Made by a program: the position numbers and the translations under genes
Shown here: one piece after another, positions 1 through 7,220 of the stretch
How the letters are laid out: every line of letters begins with the position of its first letter
Numbering within the stretch: position 1 is the stretch's first letter
Notes under the pieces: generated by a model
What the model saw: the letters and a program-made list of their open reading frames with translations, nothing else
Databases searched by the model: none
Told to the model about the DNA's origin: nothing
Assembly: GCF_016863475.1 (NCBI RefSeq)
Contig: NZ_BOOY01000029.1
Location: 144,555-208,554 of the forward strand
Direction of reading: 5' to 3'
DNA from: Spirilliplanes yamanashiensis
GTDB lineage: Bacteria > Actinomycetota > Actinomycetes > Mycobacteriales > Micromonosporaceae
DNA: 64,000 bases

Positions 1-419
1 AGCTTCTCCAGCTCGGCCAGCATCGGCTCGCCGACGCCGGTGCGCTCCACCAGGTCGGCGCGCGCCACCCGCGAGTCGGGGGCCGCCTCGGCCGGCGACC
101 CCACCGCCACCAGCGCGGGCCGCTGCCGCGGGCCGGCGTCGCGCGTTTCCAGCTGCTCGCGGATCACCTTGAGCGGCAGGTACTGGTCGCGCTGCGCGGT
201 CAGCACGAAGCGCAGCCGGTCGACGTCGTCCCACGAGTACTTGCGGTACCCGGACGCGGTGCGCTGCGGCTCCACCAGGCCCTCGGCCTCCAGGAACCGC
301 AGCTTCGAGATCGTCGTGTCGGGGAAGTCGGCGCGCAGGTGCCCGAGCACCTCGCCGATGGTCATCAGCGGATGCGAGCGCGCGCCGGGACCCTGCGCCG
401 CCGCCCCGGACGGGTTCAC
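1..419 (-). CDS. ftsR: MerR-family regulator FtsR, 3' end outside window
   Basis: Partial gene read leftwards off the window edge; about 139 codons are visible. It starts with GTG at 419, and this GTG overlaps the TGA of the upstream garA gene by 4 bases (GTGA), which fixes the start. The translation contains a MerR-type winged helix-turn-helix: MTIGEVLGHLRADFP at residues 19-33, then ISKLRFLEAEGLVEPQRT and GYRKYSWDDVDRL. This arrangement and its place after garA match the actinobacterial regulator FtsR, known in corynebacteria to activate ftsZ, and the M. tuberculosis homologue Rv1828. The role in cell-division control is inferred from that synteny. The dimerisation/effector region cannot be judged because it lies outside the window. 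Confidence 0.85.
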   Translation of the reverse strand, partial: MNPSGAAAQGPGARSHPLMTIGEVLGHLRADFPDTTISKLRFLEAEGLVEPQRTASGYRKYSWDDVDRLRFVLTAQRDQYLPLKVIREQLETRDAGPRQRPALVAVGSPAEAAPDSRVARADLVERTGVGEPMLAELEK

Positions 420-862
420 GCCCCGCCGTCCTCCGGCTTCGGACCGGCGATGAAGACCAGCCGGAACTTGCCGATCTGGACCTCGTCACCGCTGCTCAGC
501 GTGGCCGCCTCGACGCGCTCGCGGTTGACGTAGGTGCCGTTGAGGCTGCCGACGTCGCGAACCGTGAAGGTGCCACTGTCGCGGTGGAACTCGGCGTGGC
601 GGCGCGACACCGTCACGTCGTCGAGGAAGATGTCACTGTCCGGGTGGCGGCCGCTGGTGGTCACGTCGTGGTCCAGCAGGAACCGGGCGCCCGCGTTCGG
701 CCCGCGGCGCACCACGAGCAGAGCCATCCCCGGCGGCAGCGAGCCCGACATGCGGGCCGGCACCACATCGGCGTCGGGGCCGTCGAGCACCTCGTCGAGC
801 GCACCGAGGTTGAGCGTGGACGTGACGTCGAGTGGGGGGAACTCGTCGTCGGGGCGCGTCAT
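416..862 (-). CDS. garA: FHA-domain regulator GarA
   Basis: Protein of 148 residues with a C-terminal forkhead-associated domain (about residues 48-140). The phosphothreonine-binding signatures are all present: SGRHPDSD, SRRHAEF and GSLNGTYVN. The N-terminal tail carries DVTSTLNLG, which resembles the threonine segment of mycobacterial GarA phosphorylated by PknB/PknG. In that family the unphosphorylated protein binds and controls 2-oxoglutarate-metabolising enzymes such as the 2-oxoglutarate dehydrogenase complex and glutamate dehydrogenase. Only one TST cluster is seen rather than the classic TT pair, so the exact phosphosite is uncertain. It is translationally coupled to ftsR. A GAGGTGG ribosome site lies just upstream. 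It sits 228 bases after gcvH, so it may also have its own promoter. Confidence 0.9.
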   Translation of the reverse strand: MTRPDDEFPPLDVTSTLNLGALDEVLDGPDADVVPARMSGSLPPGMALLVVRRGPNAGARFLLDHDVTTSGRHPDSDIFLDDVTVSRRHAEFHRDSGTFTVRDVGSLNGTYVNRERVEAATLSSGDEVQIGKFRLVFIAGPKPEDGGA

Positions 863-1090
863 CGTCAGACCACCTCATATATCTGGGTCAGCGGTCGGCG
901 CCGGGCGGAGCGGGCTGCCGCCGGGCGCAGGCCCGGCGTGCGGCACCCCGTCGCCGCTGCCGGGTGGCTCCCGGACGCACGACTGTCGGTTACGAGAAGT
1001 TGCGGAATTGTGTTCCTGGGGAGCCTAGTCATGCCCGAAATACGGGGCAACCAGGCGCGCGGGCAGGCGCGACGGCGACGCGCGCCACAC

Positions 1091-1474
1091 TCACGACTGC
1101 TCGGTCAGCTCCCGGTACGCCGCGGCGTCCAGCAGCGCCGACACCGCCCCGGCGTCGTCCGGGACGATCTCCACGAGCCAGCCCGCCGCGTACGGCTCCG
1201 CGTTGATCAGTTCCGGCTCGTCGGTGAGCGTCGCGTTGCGGGCCACCACCGTGCCCGCCAGCGGCGCGTAGATCTCCGACACGCTCTTGGTCGACTCGAC
1301 CTCGCCCAGCGACTCACCGGCCTGCACGGCCGTGCCCTCCTCGGGCAGCTGGACGAACACGATGTCGCCGAGCGCCTCCTGCGCGAAGTGGGTGATGCCC
1401 ACCCGCACCGGGCCCGAGCCGTCGCCGGACACCCACTCGTGCTCGGCCGTGTACCGCAGATCCTCAGGGATCAC
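1091..1474 (-). CDS. gcvH: Glycine cleavage system H protein
   Basis: Lipoyl carrier protein of 127 residues, the usual length. It shuttles the aminomethyl group between the P, T and L proteins of the cytoplasmic glycine cleavage complex. The lipoyl-lysine motif ESTKSVSEIYAP (about residues 61-72) is intact, as are the N-terminal YTAEHEWV segment and GDIVFVQLPEEG. No gcvP, gcvT or gcvL lies nearby. In actinobacteria gcvH commonly sits alone between a DUF881 gene and garA, exactly as here, so the position reflects conserved gene order. The gene follows the upstream DUF881 gene after 43 bases and is probably cotranscribed with it. Confidence 0.95.
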   Translation of the reverse strand: MIPEDLRYTAEHEWVSGDGSGPVRVGITHFAQEALGDIVFVQLPEEGTAVQAGESLGEVESTKSVSEIYAPLAGTVVARNATLTDEPELINAEPYAAGWLVEIVPDDAGAVSALLDAAAYRELTEQS

Positions 1475-1517
1475 CGGGCGTTCCTCCGTCGTCGCGCCAA
1501 GAGTCGGGCACGCCCCG

Positions 1518-3113
1518 TCAGTTCACCGGGCGCGCGTACCGCAGGGCCGTCGGCTCGCGCGTCGCCGTCACGTCGACGACGTCGCGTTTGACCGTGTTCA
1601 CCGTACCGCCGTCCCTGCTCACGTCGGCCACCACCCCGCCAGGGATGTTCAGGGCGGTGTCCATCACCTCCGGATCACCGATCACGCGCAGCTCGTACGG
1701 CCCGGTCACCTTCTGCCCGCCGGCCAGGATGCCGTCGGCGGTGTCGACGAACGCGGTGGACGCCACGACCCGCACCACCACCCCGTTCGCCCCGGTGAGC
1801 TGCATGACCTCGCCGCCGGCGCCGCGCAGCTCCTGCACCGCGTTGAGCAGCTTCGCCGCCGGCTTGTCGCTCCCGCTGCTGATCGTCACCAGCAGCCCCG
1901 GCCCGCGCGCCGGCACCGTGCCCGCGAGCAGGCCCAGTTCCTGCGCCCGCTTCTCCGCCTGCGCCAGCGCCTCCTGCCGGCCCTCGACGCCGGACGCCAG
2001 CCGCGACCGCGTCTCCTCCAGCGCCCGGATGTCCTCGCTGAGCCGCTGCTCCCGGGCGTTCAGGTCGGACAGGATCCGGACCAGGTCCTCCTGGCGGGCC
2101 GCGCCGAGGCCCTCGTCGGTGCTGCTGCTGCGCAGCTGCACCACGAACATGAACCCGAACAGCGCCAGCAGCAGCCCGATCAGCACCGTGCCCGACGACC
2201 AGAACCCCTTGCCCGCCGCCGCCGGCGGCTCCTGGGCGGGGGCGTCCGCGGTCGCCGCGGCCACCACCCCGGGATCGAGCTGCACGGTGCGTTCGCCCAC
2301 CGCCGGGGGTACGGGCTCGGCCGCCCCGGAAGCCACGGCGGCGGACTCGGTGACCGAGGCGGGATACGGGCCGGGCCCGTGCACCACCCCGGCGCCCGTG
2401 CCGACGGGGTCCCCGGCGGGGTCACCGGTGGGCGGTTCGAGCTGGGGTGCGGGGTCGGGCGTCGCGGGGGCGGCCGGGTCCGGCGCCGTGGCCGCGGGCC
2501 AGCCGGTGGCCGGGCCGGTCGCGGGGTCGGCGGCCGGGTCGGCGGCCGGGGGCGCGGGCTGGTCCGGCGGCTCCAGACTCGTGGCCGGGCCGGGGTCCGG
2601 GGCCGGTGTCGCGGCGGGGTCCGGGCCCGCGGCCGAGCCGGAGGCCGGGGTCGCGGCGAGGTTTGGGGCCGCGCCGGCGGGTGCGGTCGCGGTCGCGCCG
2701 GAAGCCGGGGTCGCGGCCGGGTCGAGGTCCGGGGTCGGGGCGGGGCCGGGATCCGGCGCCGGAGGGGCCGGGTCCTCGGCCGGGTCCTCGGCCGGGTCGC
2801 CGTCCGGGGCCGCCGCCTGCGCCGGGGTGGGCGCGACCGCCTCGGTCGCCGCCGTGGCCTCGGGAGCGGGCGGGTCCGGGTCGGGAGCCGGCGCCGGGTC
2901 CGGGCGGCGGGCCTTCATCGGCACGGTCGGGGCGTCCGGGGCGTCAGGGGCGTCCGGGGCGGGGGCCGCCGTGAGTCGCACGGTGCGCTCGCCGATCGGC
3001 AGCGCCGTCGTCACCTCGTCGTCGGGGCCGGCCGGGGCCGGGCGCAGGACGGTGGTGGCCTCGTCCGGGTCGGCGGCGGCCGGGGTGGGGTCGGGGCGGC
3101 GGTCGTCGGTCAT
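1518..3113 (-). CDS. DUF881 membrane protein with a 300-residue Pro/Ala-rich cytoplasmic tail
   Basis: Protein of 531 residues. The C-terminal 230 residues are a normal DUF881 protein: one transmembrane helix (about 308-327, GTVLIGLLLALFGFMFVVQL), a coiled coil rich in Leu, Glu and Arg (about 338-390), then the DUF881 domain ending near VKRDVVDVTATREP. The first 300 residues are low-complexity Pro, Ala, Asp and Gly repeats with scattered acidic residues, placed on the predicted cytoplasmic side. This is the Rv1825 position in the conserved operon, where a shorter tail is usual. The function of DUF881 proteins is not established; a link to envelope or division work is inferred from neighbours. 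The start lies 3 bases after the sbp stop, which implies coupling. Confidence 0.85.
   Translation of the reverse strand: MTDDRRPDPTPAAADPDEATTVLRPAPAGPDDEVTTALPIGERTVRLTAAPAPDAPDAPDAPTVPMKARRPDPAPAPDPDPPAPEATAATEAVAPTPAQAAAPDGDPAEDPAEDPAPPAPDPGPAPTPDLDPAATPASGATATAPAGAAPNLAATPASGSAAGPDPAATPAPDPGPATSLEPPDQPAPPAADPAADPATGPATGWPAATAPDPAAPATPDPAPQLEPPTGDPAGDPVGTGAGVVHGPGPYPASVTESAAVASGAAEPVPPAVGERTVQLDPGVVAAATADAPAQEPPAAAGKGFWSSGTVLIGLLLALFGFMFVVQLRSSSTDEGLGAARQEDLVRILSDLNAREQRLSEDIRALEETRSRLASGVEGRQEALAQAEKRAQELGLLAGTVPARGPGLLVTISSGSDKPAAKLLNAVQELRGAGGEVMQLTGANGVVVRVVASTAFVDTADGILAGGQKVTGPYELRVIGDPEVMDTALNIPGGVVADVSRDGGTVNTVKRDVVDVTATREPTALRYARPVN
2430..3000. repeat. Low-complexity Pro/Ala-coding repeat region
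   Basis: Imperfect repeats built from GGGGTC, GCCGGGTC and GCCGGG units on the plus strand encode the disordered Pro/Ala/Asp tail of the DUF881 protein on the minus strand. Examples are consecutive GGGTCGGCGGCC and GGGTCCTCGGCC copies around 2525-2550 and 2770-2800. Such tracts can change length by slippage, so the tail may vary between strains. Confidence 0.7.
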
Positions 3114-3116
3114 GGG

Positions 3117-3449
3117 TCAGGCCCGGAAGAGGTGGCGGCGGATGGCGGCGACGTTGCCGAAGATGCGCACGCCGAGGACGACCACGACGCCCGTGGACAG
3201 CTGGCTGCCGACGCCGAGCTGGTCGCCCAGGTAGACGATGACGGCGGCGACGAGCACGTTCGAGATGAACGAGATCACGAACTGCTTGTCGTCGAAGATG
3301 CCGTCGAGCTTGGCGCGCACACCGCCGAACACGGCGTCGAGGGCCGCGATGACGGCGATCGGCAGGTACGGCTGCATCGCGGCGGGCACGGTCGGGTCGA
3401 GGAGCACGCCGAGCGCGACGCCGAGGAGCAGGGCGATAACGGCGATCAT
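3117..3449 (-). CDS. sbp: Small basic protein Sbp (DUF1290)
   Basis: Short integral membrane protein of 110 residues. Three hydrophobic stretches are visible: residues 1-20 (MIAVIALLLGVALGVLL), about 28-43 and about 60-95 with VLVAAVIVYLGDQLGVG. The PYLPIAVIAALDAVFGG segment is typical of the DUF1290/Sbp family, first named in the divIB-ftsZ region of Bacillus. In actinobacteria it is regularly enclosed by two DUF881 genes, as here. The ATG at 3449 overlaps the stop of the upstream DUF881 gene by 4 bases (ATGA), which decides the start over longer in-frame extensions. Biochemical function is unknown. Confidence 0.9.
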   Translation of the reverse strand: MIAVIALLLGVALGVLLDPTVPAAMQPYLPIAVIAALDAVFGGVRAKLDGIFDDKQFVISFISNVLVAAVIVYLGDQLGVGSQLSTGVVVVLGVRIFGNVAAIRRHLFRA

Positions 3450-4336
3450 CGGCCGCCTTCCGAGGGGGTGCTGGACGGTGCGGATCTGCCGCCCGCCGGC
3501 GACGGCGCCGGCGACGGGGTGGCGAAGCGCAGTTCGGGCTCGGCGGCGGGCGCCAGGGTGACGCCGTCGGCCTGCTTGACCTCGAAGGTCATGCCGATCT
3601 GGCGGGCGAGCTGCCGGAACGCCTGGGCGGTGCGGCCGGCCTCGAACGACTCGGCGAGGTCGCCGGGGCCGATGGCGACGAGCTCGTACGGGCTGGCGAC
3701 GGGCCGGCGGTCGACGAGGATGGCCTCGCCGGCCTCGCGGATGGTGGACGTGGCGGTGAGCCGCTGGCCGTTCACGGCGACGGCCTCGGCGCCCTCGGCC
3801 CACAGGGCGTTGACGATCTGCTGCAGTTCGAAGTCGCGCACGCGCCCGTCGTCGGTCTGCTGGCCGGTCTGCGGGCTGATGGTGGGCCGCCCGTCGCCGA
3901 CGGTGACGGTGACGCCGTCGCCGCGGACGCGGGACAGCCCGGCGGCGCCCTCGAGGGTGCGCAGGCGGGCGGCCTCGGCGCTGTCGAGTTCGCGTTCGCG
4001 CAGGTCGGCGACCTCGCCGCGGAGCTGGTCGGCGCGGGCCTGCAGGGCGTCGGTGTTGGTGCGCTGGCCCTGGACCTGTTCGACGAGGGCGGCGCGGGTG
4101 GCGGAGCGCTGCGGCTGGTCGGCGAGGGTCTGCTTGTACGCGACGACGAACAGGAACCCGAGCAGGGTGAGCACGGCGAGGGTGGTGCCGCGCAGGGCGG
4201 CCCGGGTGCGCGGCGGCCGCCGGTAGCCCTCGGCGCGGCGGGCGGCGGCGTCGGCGTACCCGGGGTCGAGGGGGTTGCGGAACAGCTCGGTGAGGAAGTC
4301 CGGGGCGAAGCGCCGGCCGGGGCCCTGCTCGGTCAT
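3446..4336 (-). CDS. DUF881 family membrane protein
   Basis: Protein of 296 residues. It has a short cytoplasmic N-terminus, one transmembrane helix (about 50-70, ALRGTTLAVLTLLGFLFVVAY), a coiled-coil stretch (about 80-125, with ALVEQVQGQRTNTDALQARADQL) and a DUF881 domain containing GDGVTVTVGDGRPTI and IVNALWAEGAEAVAVNGQRL. Residues 135-260 are predicted extracytoplasmic. It is the Rv1823 counterpart and paralogue of the DUF881 protein two genes downstream. The start ATG overlaps the stop of the phosphatidyltransferase gene by 4 bases. The last 30 residues are Pro/Ser-rich. No enzymatic motif is seen. Confidence 0.9.
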   Translation of the reverse strand: MTEQGPGRRFAPDFLTELFRNPLDPGYADAAARRAEGYRRPPRTRAALRGTTLAVLTLLGFLFVVAYKQTLADQPQRSATRAALVEQVQGQRTNTDALQARADQLRGEVADLRERELDSAEAARLRTLEGAAGLSRVRGDGVTVTVGDGRPTISPQTGQQTDDGRVRDFELQQIVNALWAEGAEAVAVNGQRLTATSTIREAGEAILVDRRPVASPYELVAIGPGDLAESFEAGRTAQAFRQLARQIGMTFEVKQADGVTLAPAAEPELRFATPSPAPSPAGGRSAPSSTPSEGGR

Positions 4337-5067
4337 CGCGCCGTGGCCTCCGCCGGCGTGCGGGCCGGGTGGCGCAGCAGCGCGGCGGCCTGGGCGAGGT
4401 AGAGCGCGGCGGCCACCCAGTACAGCACCAGCCCCCACCAGCCGAGGCCCCACCCGATGGCGCCGGCGACGTCGCGGGCGCCCGGCACGGCGTGCGCGAG
4501 CAGCAGCACCGGGAACGCGGCGAGCAGCAGGAAGGTGGCGGTCTTGCCGACGTAGTGCACCGGCGGCGGGCCGTGGCCGCGGCGGCGCAGCACGAGCAGG
4601 CAGATCGCCATGACGGCCTCGCGGGCGAGCAGGGCGGCGGTGAACTGCCAGGGGACGACCTCGCGCACGGTGAACGCGACGAGCGTGGCGAGGATGTACA
4701 GCCGGTCGGCGGCGGGGTCGAGCAGCTCGCCGAGGCGGCTGACCTGGCCGAGCCGGCGGGCCACGTATCCGTCGATCCAGTCGGAGGTGCCGCCGACAGC
4801 GAGCACGACGAGGGCGGCGACGTCGGCCTCGACGCCCAGCAGCAGCCACAGGAACAGCGGCACGCCGAGCAGCCGGGCGAAGCTGATGAGGTTGGGCACG
4901 GTCCAGATCCGGCGCTCGGCGCCGGACGGGATGACGGCCGCGGGCGGCGCCTCGCCGTCGGCCGGCACGGCCGGCAGGGGCGCGGCCGGGGGCACAGCCG
5001 GGGGCGCCGACGGAGGGGCGGCCGGGGCGGGGCGGTCGGCGGGTACGGGCGCGGACGGGTGCGTCAT
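4333..5067 (-). CDS. pgsA: CDP-alcohol phosphatidyltransferase (PgsA2 type)
   Basis: Membrane enzyme of 244 residues that should transfer a phosphatidyl group from CDP-diacylglycerol to an alcohol acceptor, such as glycerol 3-phosphate, at the inner membrane. The CDP-alcohol phosphotransferase signature DG(x)2AR(x)8G(x)3D(x)3D is present as GTSDWIDGYVARRLGQVSRLGELLDPAADR. Four to five hydrophobic helices follow. The first 45 residues are a Pro/Ala-rich cytoplasmic extension. ATG 5067 is preceded by a strong GGGGAGGGGAG ribosome site; a longer in-frame start at 5172 would lie upstream of that site and is not favoured. The acceptor cannot be told from sequence. It heads the conserved DUF881-sbp-gcvH-garA operon. 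Confidence 0.9.
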   Translation of the reverse strand: MTHPSAPVPADRPAPAAPPSAPPAVPPAAPLPAVPADGEAPPAAVIPSGAERRIWTVPNLISFARLLGVPLFLWLLLGVEADVAALVVLAVGGTSDWIDGYVARRLGQVSRLGELLDPAADRLYILATLVAFTVREVVPWQFTAALLAREAVMAICLLVLRRRGHGPPPVHYVGKTATFLLLAAFPVLLLAHAVPGARDVAGAIGWGLGWWGLVLYWVAAALYLAQAAALLRHPARTPAEATAR

Positions 5068-5170
5068 CGCCACTCCCCTCCCCCGCGGGCCGAACGCGGC
5101 CCGGCGCCCGGAAGCCGCGCGGGAATCTCGGGTCCCCGGCGATCGGCCCGGCCGGATCTCTCGCGCAGCC

Positions 5171-5191
5171 ACTATAACGAGGTCCCTCGTT
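5171..5191 (-). promoter_or_regulatory. Candidate promoter and operator for the pgsA operon
   Basis: On the minus strand a TATAGT -10-like hexamer occupies 5176-5171. A perfect inverted repeat, AACGAG-GGAC-CTCGTT (5176-5191), runs directly into it. A dyad overlapping a -10 element is a typical repressor site. No convincing -35 is seen at 16-18 bases, so an activator or an alternative sigma factor is possible. The regulator is unknown. Confidence 0.45.
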
Positions 5192-5213
5192 CCGGTGGCC
5201 GGACCGCCACCGG
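5192..5213 (-). terminator. Hairpin downstream of the VWA gene
   Basis: Perfect 8-bp stem CCGGTGGC/GCCACCGG with a 6-base loop, 56 bases past the VWA stop codon and immediately before the candidate pgsA promoter. There is no T-tract, as is common for high-GC terminators. It plausibly separates the MFS-MoxR-VWA operon from the pgsA operon. Confidence 0.5.
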
Positions 5214-5268
5214 CGTCACACCCCGTGGACCGTCCTAGGACAACGCCGGTCGGGCGGGGGCGGGGCCG

Positions 5269-7215
5269 TCAGCGGCGGCCCCGGCGGGCGCGGACGTAGT
5301 CGTCGACGACGTAGCGGCCGAGGTCGGCGGCGTCCGGGCTGAAGACGCGGCCGCCGCTGCGCCGGGCGACGGCGTCGACGAACCGGCGCAGCCCGTCGTC
5401 CTCGCCGAGCATGAACAGGTTCAGCGTGGCGCCGTACCGGGCGAGCTGGTCGACCTCGGCGAGGGTGACCCGCAGGGTGTGCGGGGTGGTCGGCCAGTGG
5501 AACGTGGCCTCGCCGTCGTCCTCCAGGTGGGCGGTGGGCTCGCCGTCGGTGACGACCAGCACCACCGGCTCGGCGGCCGGGTGGCGGCGCACGTGCCGGC
5601 CGGCCAGCTTCAGGGCGTGCTGCAGGTTGGTGCCCTGGATCATGTCGGCCTCGACGGCGGCCAGCTCCCCCTCGGTGAGCGGCAGCGCGTACCGGCCGAA
5701 GCCGATGATCTGCAGCGCGTCCTGCGGGAACCGGGTGCGCATGAGGTGCGCCAGGGCCAGGGTGGTCTGCTTCATCGGGCCCCACCGGCCGTCGGCGAAC
5801 ATCGAGTACGACAGGTCGACGCACAGCGCCACCGCGGCGGTGGTGCGCCGCTCGGTCTCGGCGACCTCGAAGTCCTCGACCGCCAGCCGCACGGGCACCC
5901 CGGACGAGCCGCGGCGCACCGCGTTGCCGACGGTGCGCACCACGTCCAGCGGCTGGGCGTCGCCGAAGGCCCAGCGCCGGGACGCGCCGGTCAGCTCCCC
6001 GGCGGCGCCGGCGTCGCGCAGCTCGTGCTGGCCCTGGCGGCGCCCGTCGAGGGAGGCGAAGATCTGCCGCAGGGCGGTGCCGCCGAGCCGGCGCAGCGCC
6101 TTCGGGCTCAGCCGCAGGCCGTCGGAGCCGCGCTGGAGCCAGCCCTGGCGGCGCAGCTCGCGCTCCAGCTCGCGCAGCCGGCGCAGGTCGTCGGCGGCGC
6201 CCCGGCCGAGCTGGCGCTCGACGGCCTCCACGTCGACGTCGTCGAGGGTGGCGCCGGGGTGTTCCTGGCCGAGCTGCTCGATCAGCTCGTCGAGGTCGGC
6301 CAGCTCGCCGAGGGCGCCGGCGGCCTCGCCGTAGCCGAGGTCGCCCTGGCCGCGGACCCGTTCGCCGCGCTGCCAGTTGAGGTCGGGGCGCAGCGCGCGC
6401 AGGTTGTCGGTCAGCTCGCCGAGCCGGGCCGCCATCTCGGGGCCGAGGGCCTGGCGCATGAGGTTCGCCAGCTCCTCCTGCTGCTGGGGGCTGAGCGAGC
6501 GCATCAGCCGCTCGGCGGCGGCGGCGCGGCGGGCCAGCTCGTCGACGAGTTCCTCGACGGTCTGCGGATTCTCCGGGAAGAACTGCCCGTGCCGCTGCAT
6601 GAACTCGCGGAACGCGTCGCCGGTGTCCTCGCCGCGGGCGTGCCGGGCGAGCAGGTCGTTGAGGTCGTCGAGCATGGCGGCCAGCGCGGCGTCGGTGGCC
6701 GGGTCGCGGCCCTGCAGGGCCTGCTTGAGGCCCGCGAACCGCTGCTCGACGACGTCGTTGCGCAGCCCGTCGAGGATCTGCTGGTACGCCTGCCGCGCCT
6801 CGTCGCTGGCCCAGTCGTAGTCCTGCAGCTCCTGCACGGCCCGGGAGGTGGACCGGGGCAGGTTGTCGAGCTGCGCCTCGGCGAACCGGGCGGCGTCGGT
6901 GTCGCGGCCGCGCAGCTCGTCGCGCTCGGCGGCGAGCGCCTGGTCGAGCAGCGCCTGCGCGCGGGTGACGGCGCCGTCGAGGTTGCCGCGGCGGGCCGCC
7001 TCCCGGCGCATCCGGCGCGCCTTGGCGAGCAGGTCCTCCAGGCCGCGCCCGGCGCGCGGGCCCTGCCGCAGCAGGTCGCGCAGGGCGTCGCGGAGGCTGT
7101 CGCCGGCCAGCACCCGCTCGCCGACCTCGTCGACGGCGGCGCGCACGTCGTACGGCGGGGCGAGCGGGTCGGGGCCGTCGTTCCAGGCCCCGTAGCGGAA
7201 TCGGTTGCCCGGCAC
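5269..7215 (-). CDS. von Willebrand factor A domain protein, partner of MoxR ATPase
   Basis: Cytoplasmic protein of 648 residues. The C-terminal third is a VWA domain with an intact metal-ion-dependent adhesion site: VDLSYSM (DxSxS), the threonine of IQGTNLQ, and VVTDGEP. The N-terminal two thirds are long helical, charged segments (LRQGPRAGRGLEDLLAKARRM, EELVDELARRAAAAERLM) typical of the Rv0959-like family. With the MoxR ATPase just upstream it resembles the two-component chelatase/chaperone pairs in which the ATPase remodels a target held by the VWA subunit; the target is unknown. The GTG start at 7215 has GGGAG nine bases upstream and comes 5 bases after the ATPase stop. The frame stays open further upstream but only as antisense-like sequence inside the ATPase gene. 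Confidence 0.85.
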   Translation of the reverse strand: MPGNRFRYGAWNDGPDPLAPPYDVRAAVDEVGERVLAGDSLRDALRDLLRQGPRAGRGLEDLLAKARRMRREAARRGNLDGAVTRAQALLDQALAAERDELRGRDTDAARFAEAQLDNLPRSTSRAVQELQDYDWASDEARQAYQQILDGLRNDVVEQRFAGLKQALQGRDPATDAALAAMLDDLNDLLARHARGEDTGDAFREFMQRHGQFFPENPQTVEELVDELARRAAAAERLMRSLSPQQQEELANLMRQALGPEMAARLGELTDNLRALRPDLNWQRGERVRGQGDLGYGEAAGALGELADLDELIEQLGQEHPGATLDDVDVEAVERQLGRGAADDLRRLRELERELRRQGWLQRGSDGLRLSPKALRRLGGTALRQIFASLDGRRQGQHELRDAGAAGELTGASRRWAFGDAQPLDVVRTVGNAVRRGSSGVPVRLAVEDFEVAETERRTTAAVALCVDLSYSMFADGRWGPMKQTTLALAHLMRTRFPQDALQIIGFGRYALPLTEGELAAVEADMIQGTNLQHALKLAGRHVRRHPAAEPVVLVVTDGEPTAHLEDDGEATFHWPTTPHTLRVTLAEVDQLARYGATLNLFMLGEDDGLRRFVDAVARRSGGRVFSPDAADLGRYVVDDYVRARRGRR

Positions 7216-7220
7216 GCCGG

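Noticed and set aside
865..1050. Small minus-strand frame between gcvH and garA
   Set aside because: The product is Arg/Pro/Ala-rich with no motif, and the region is more likely leader and promoter of garA.
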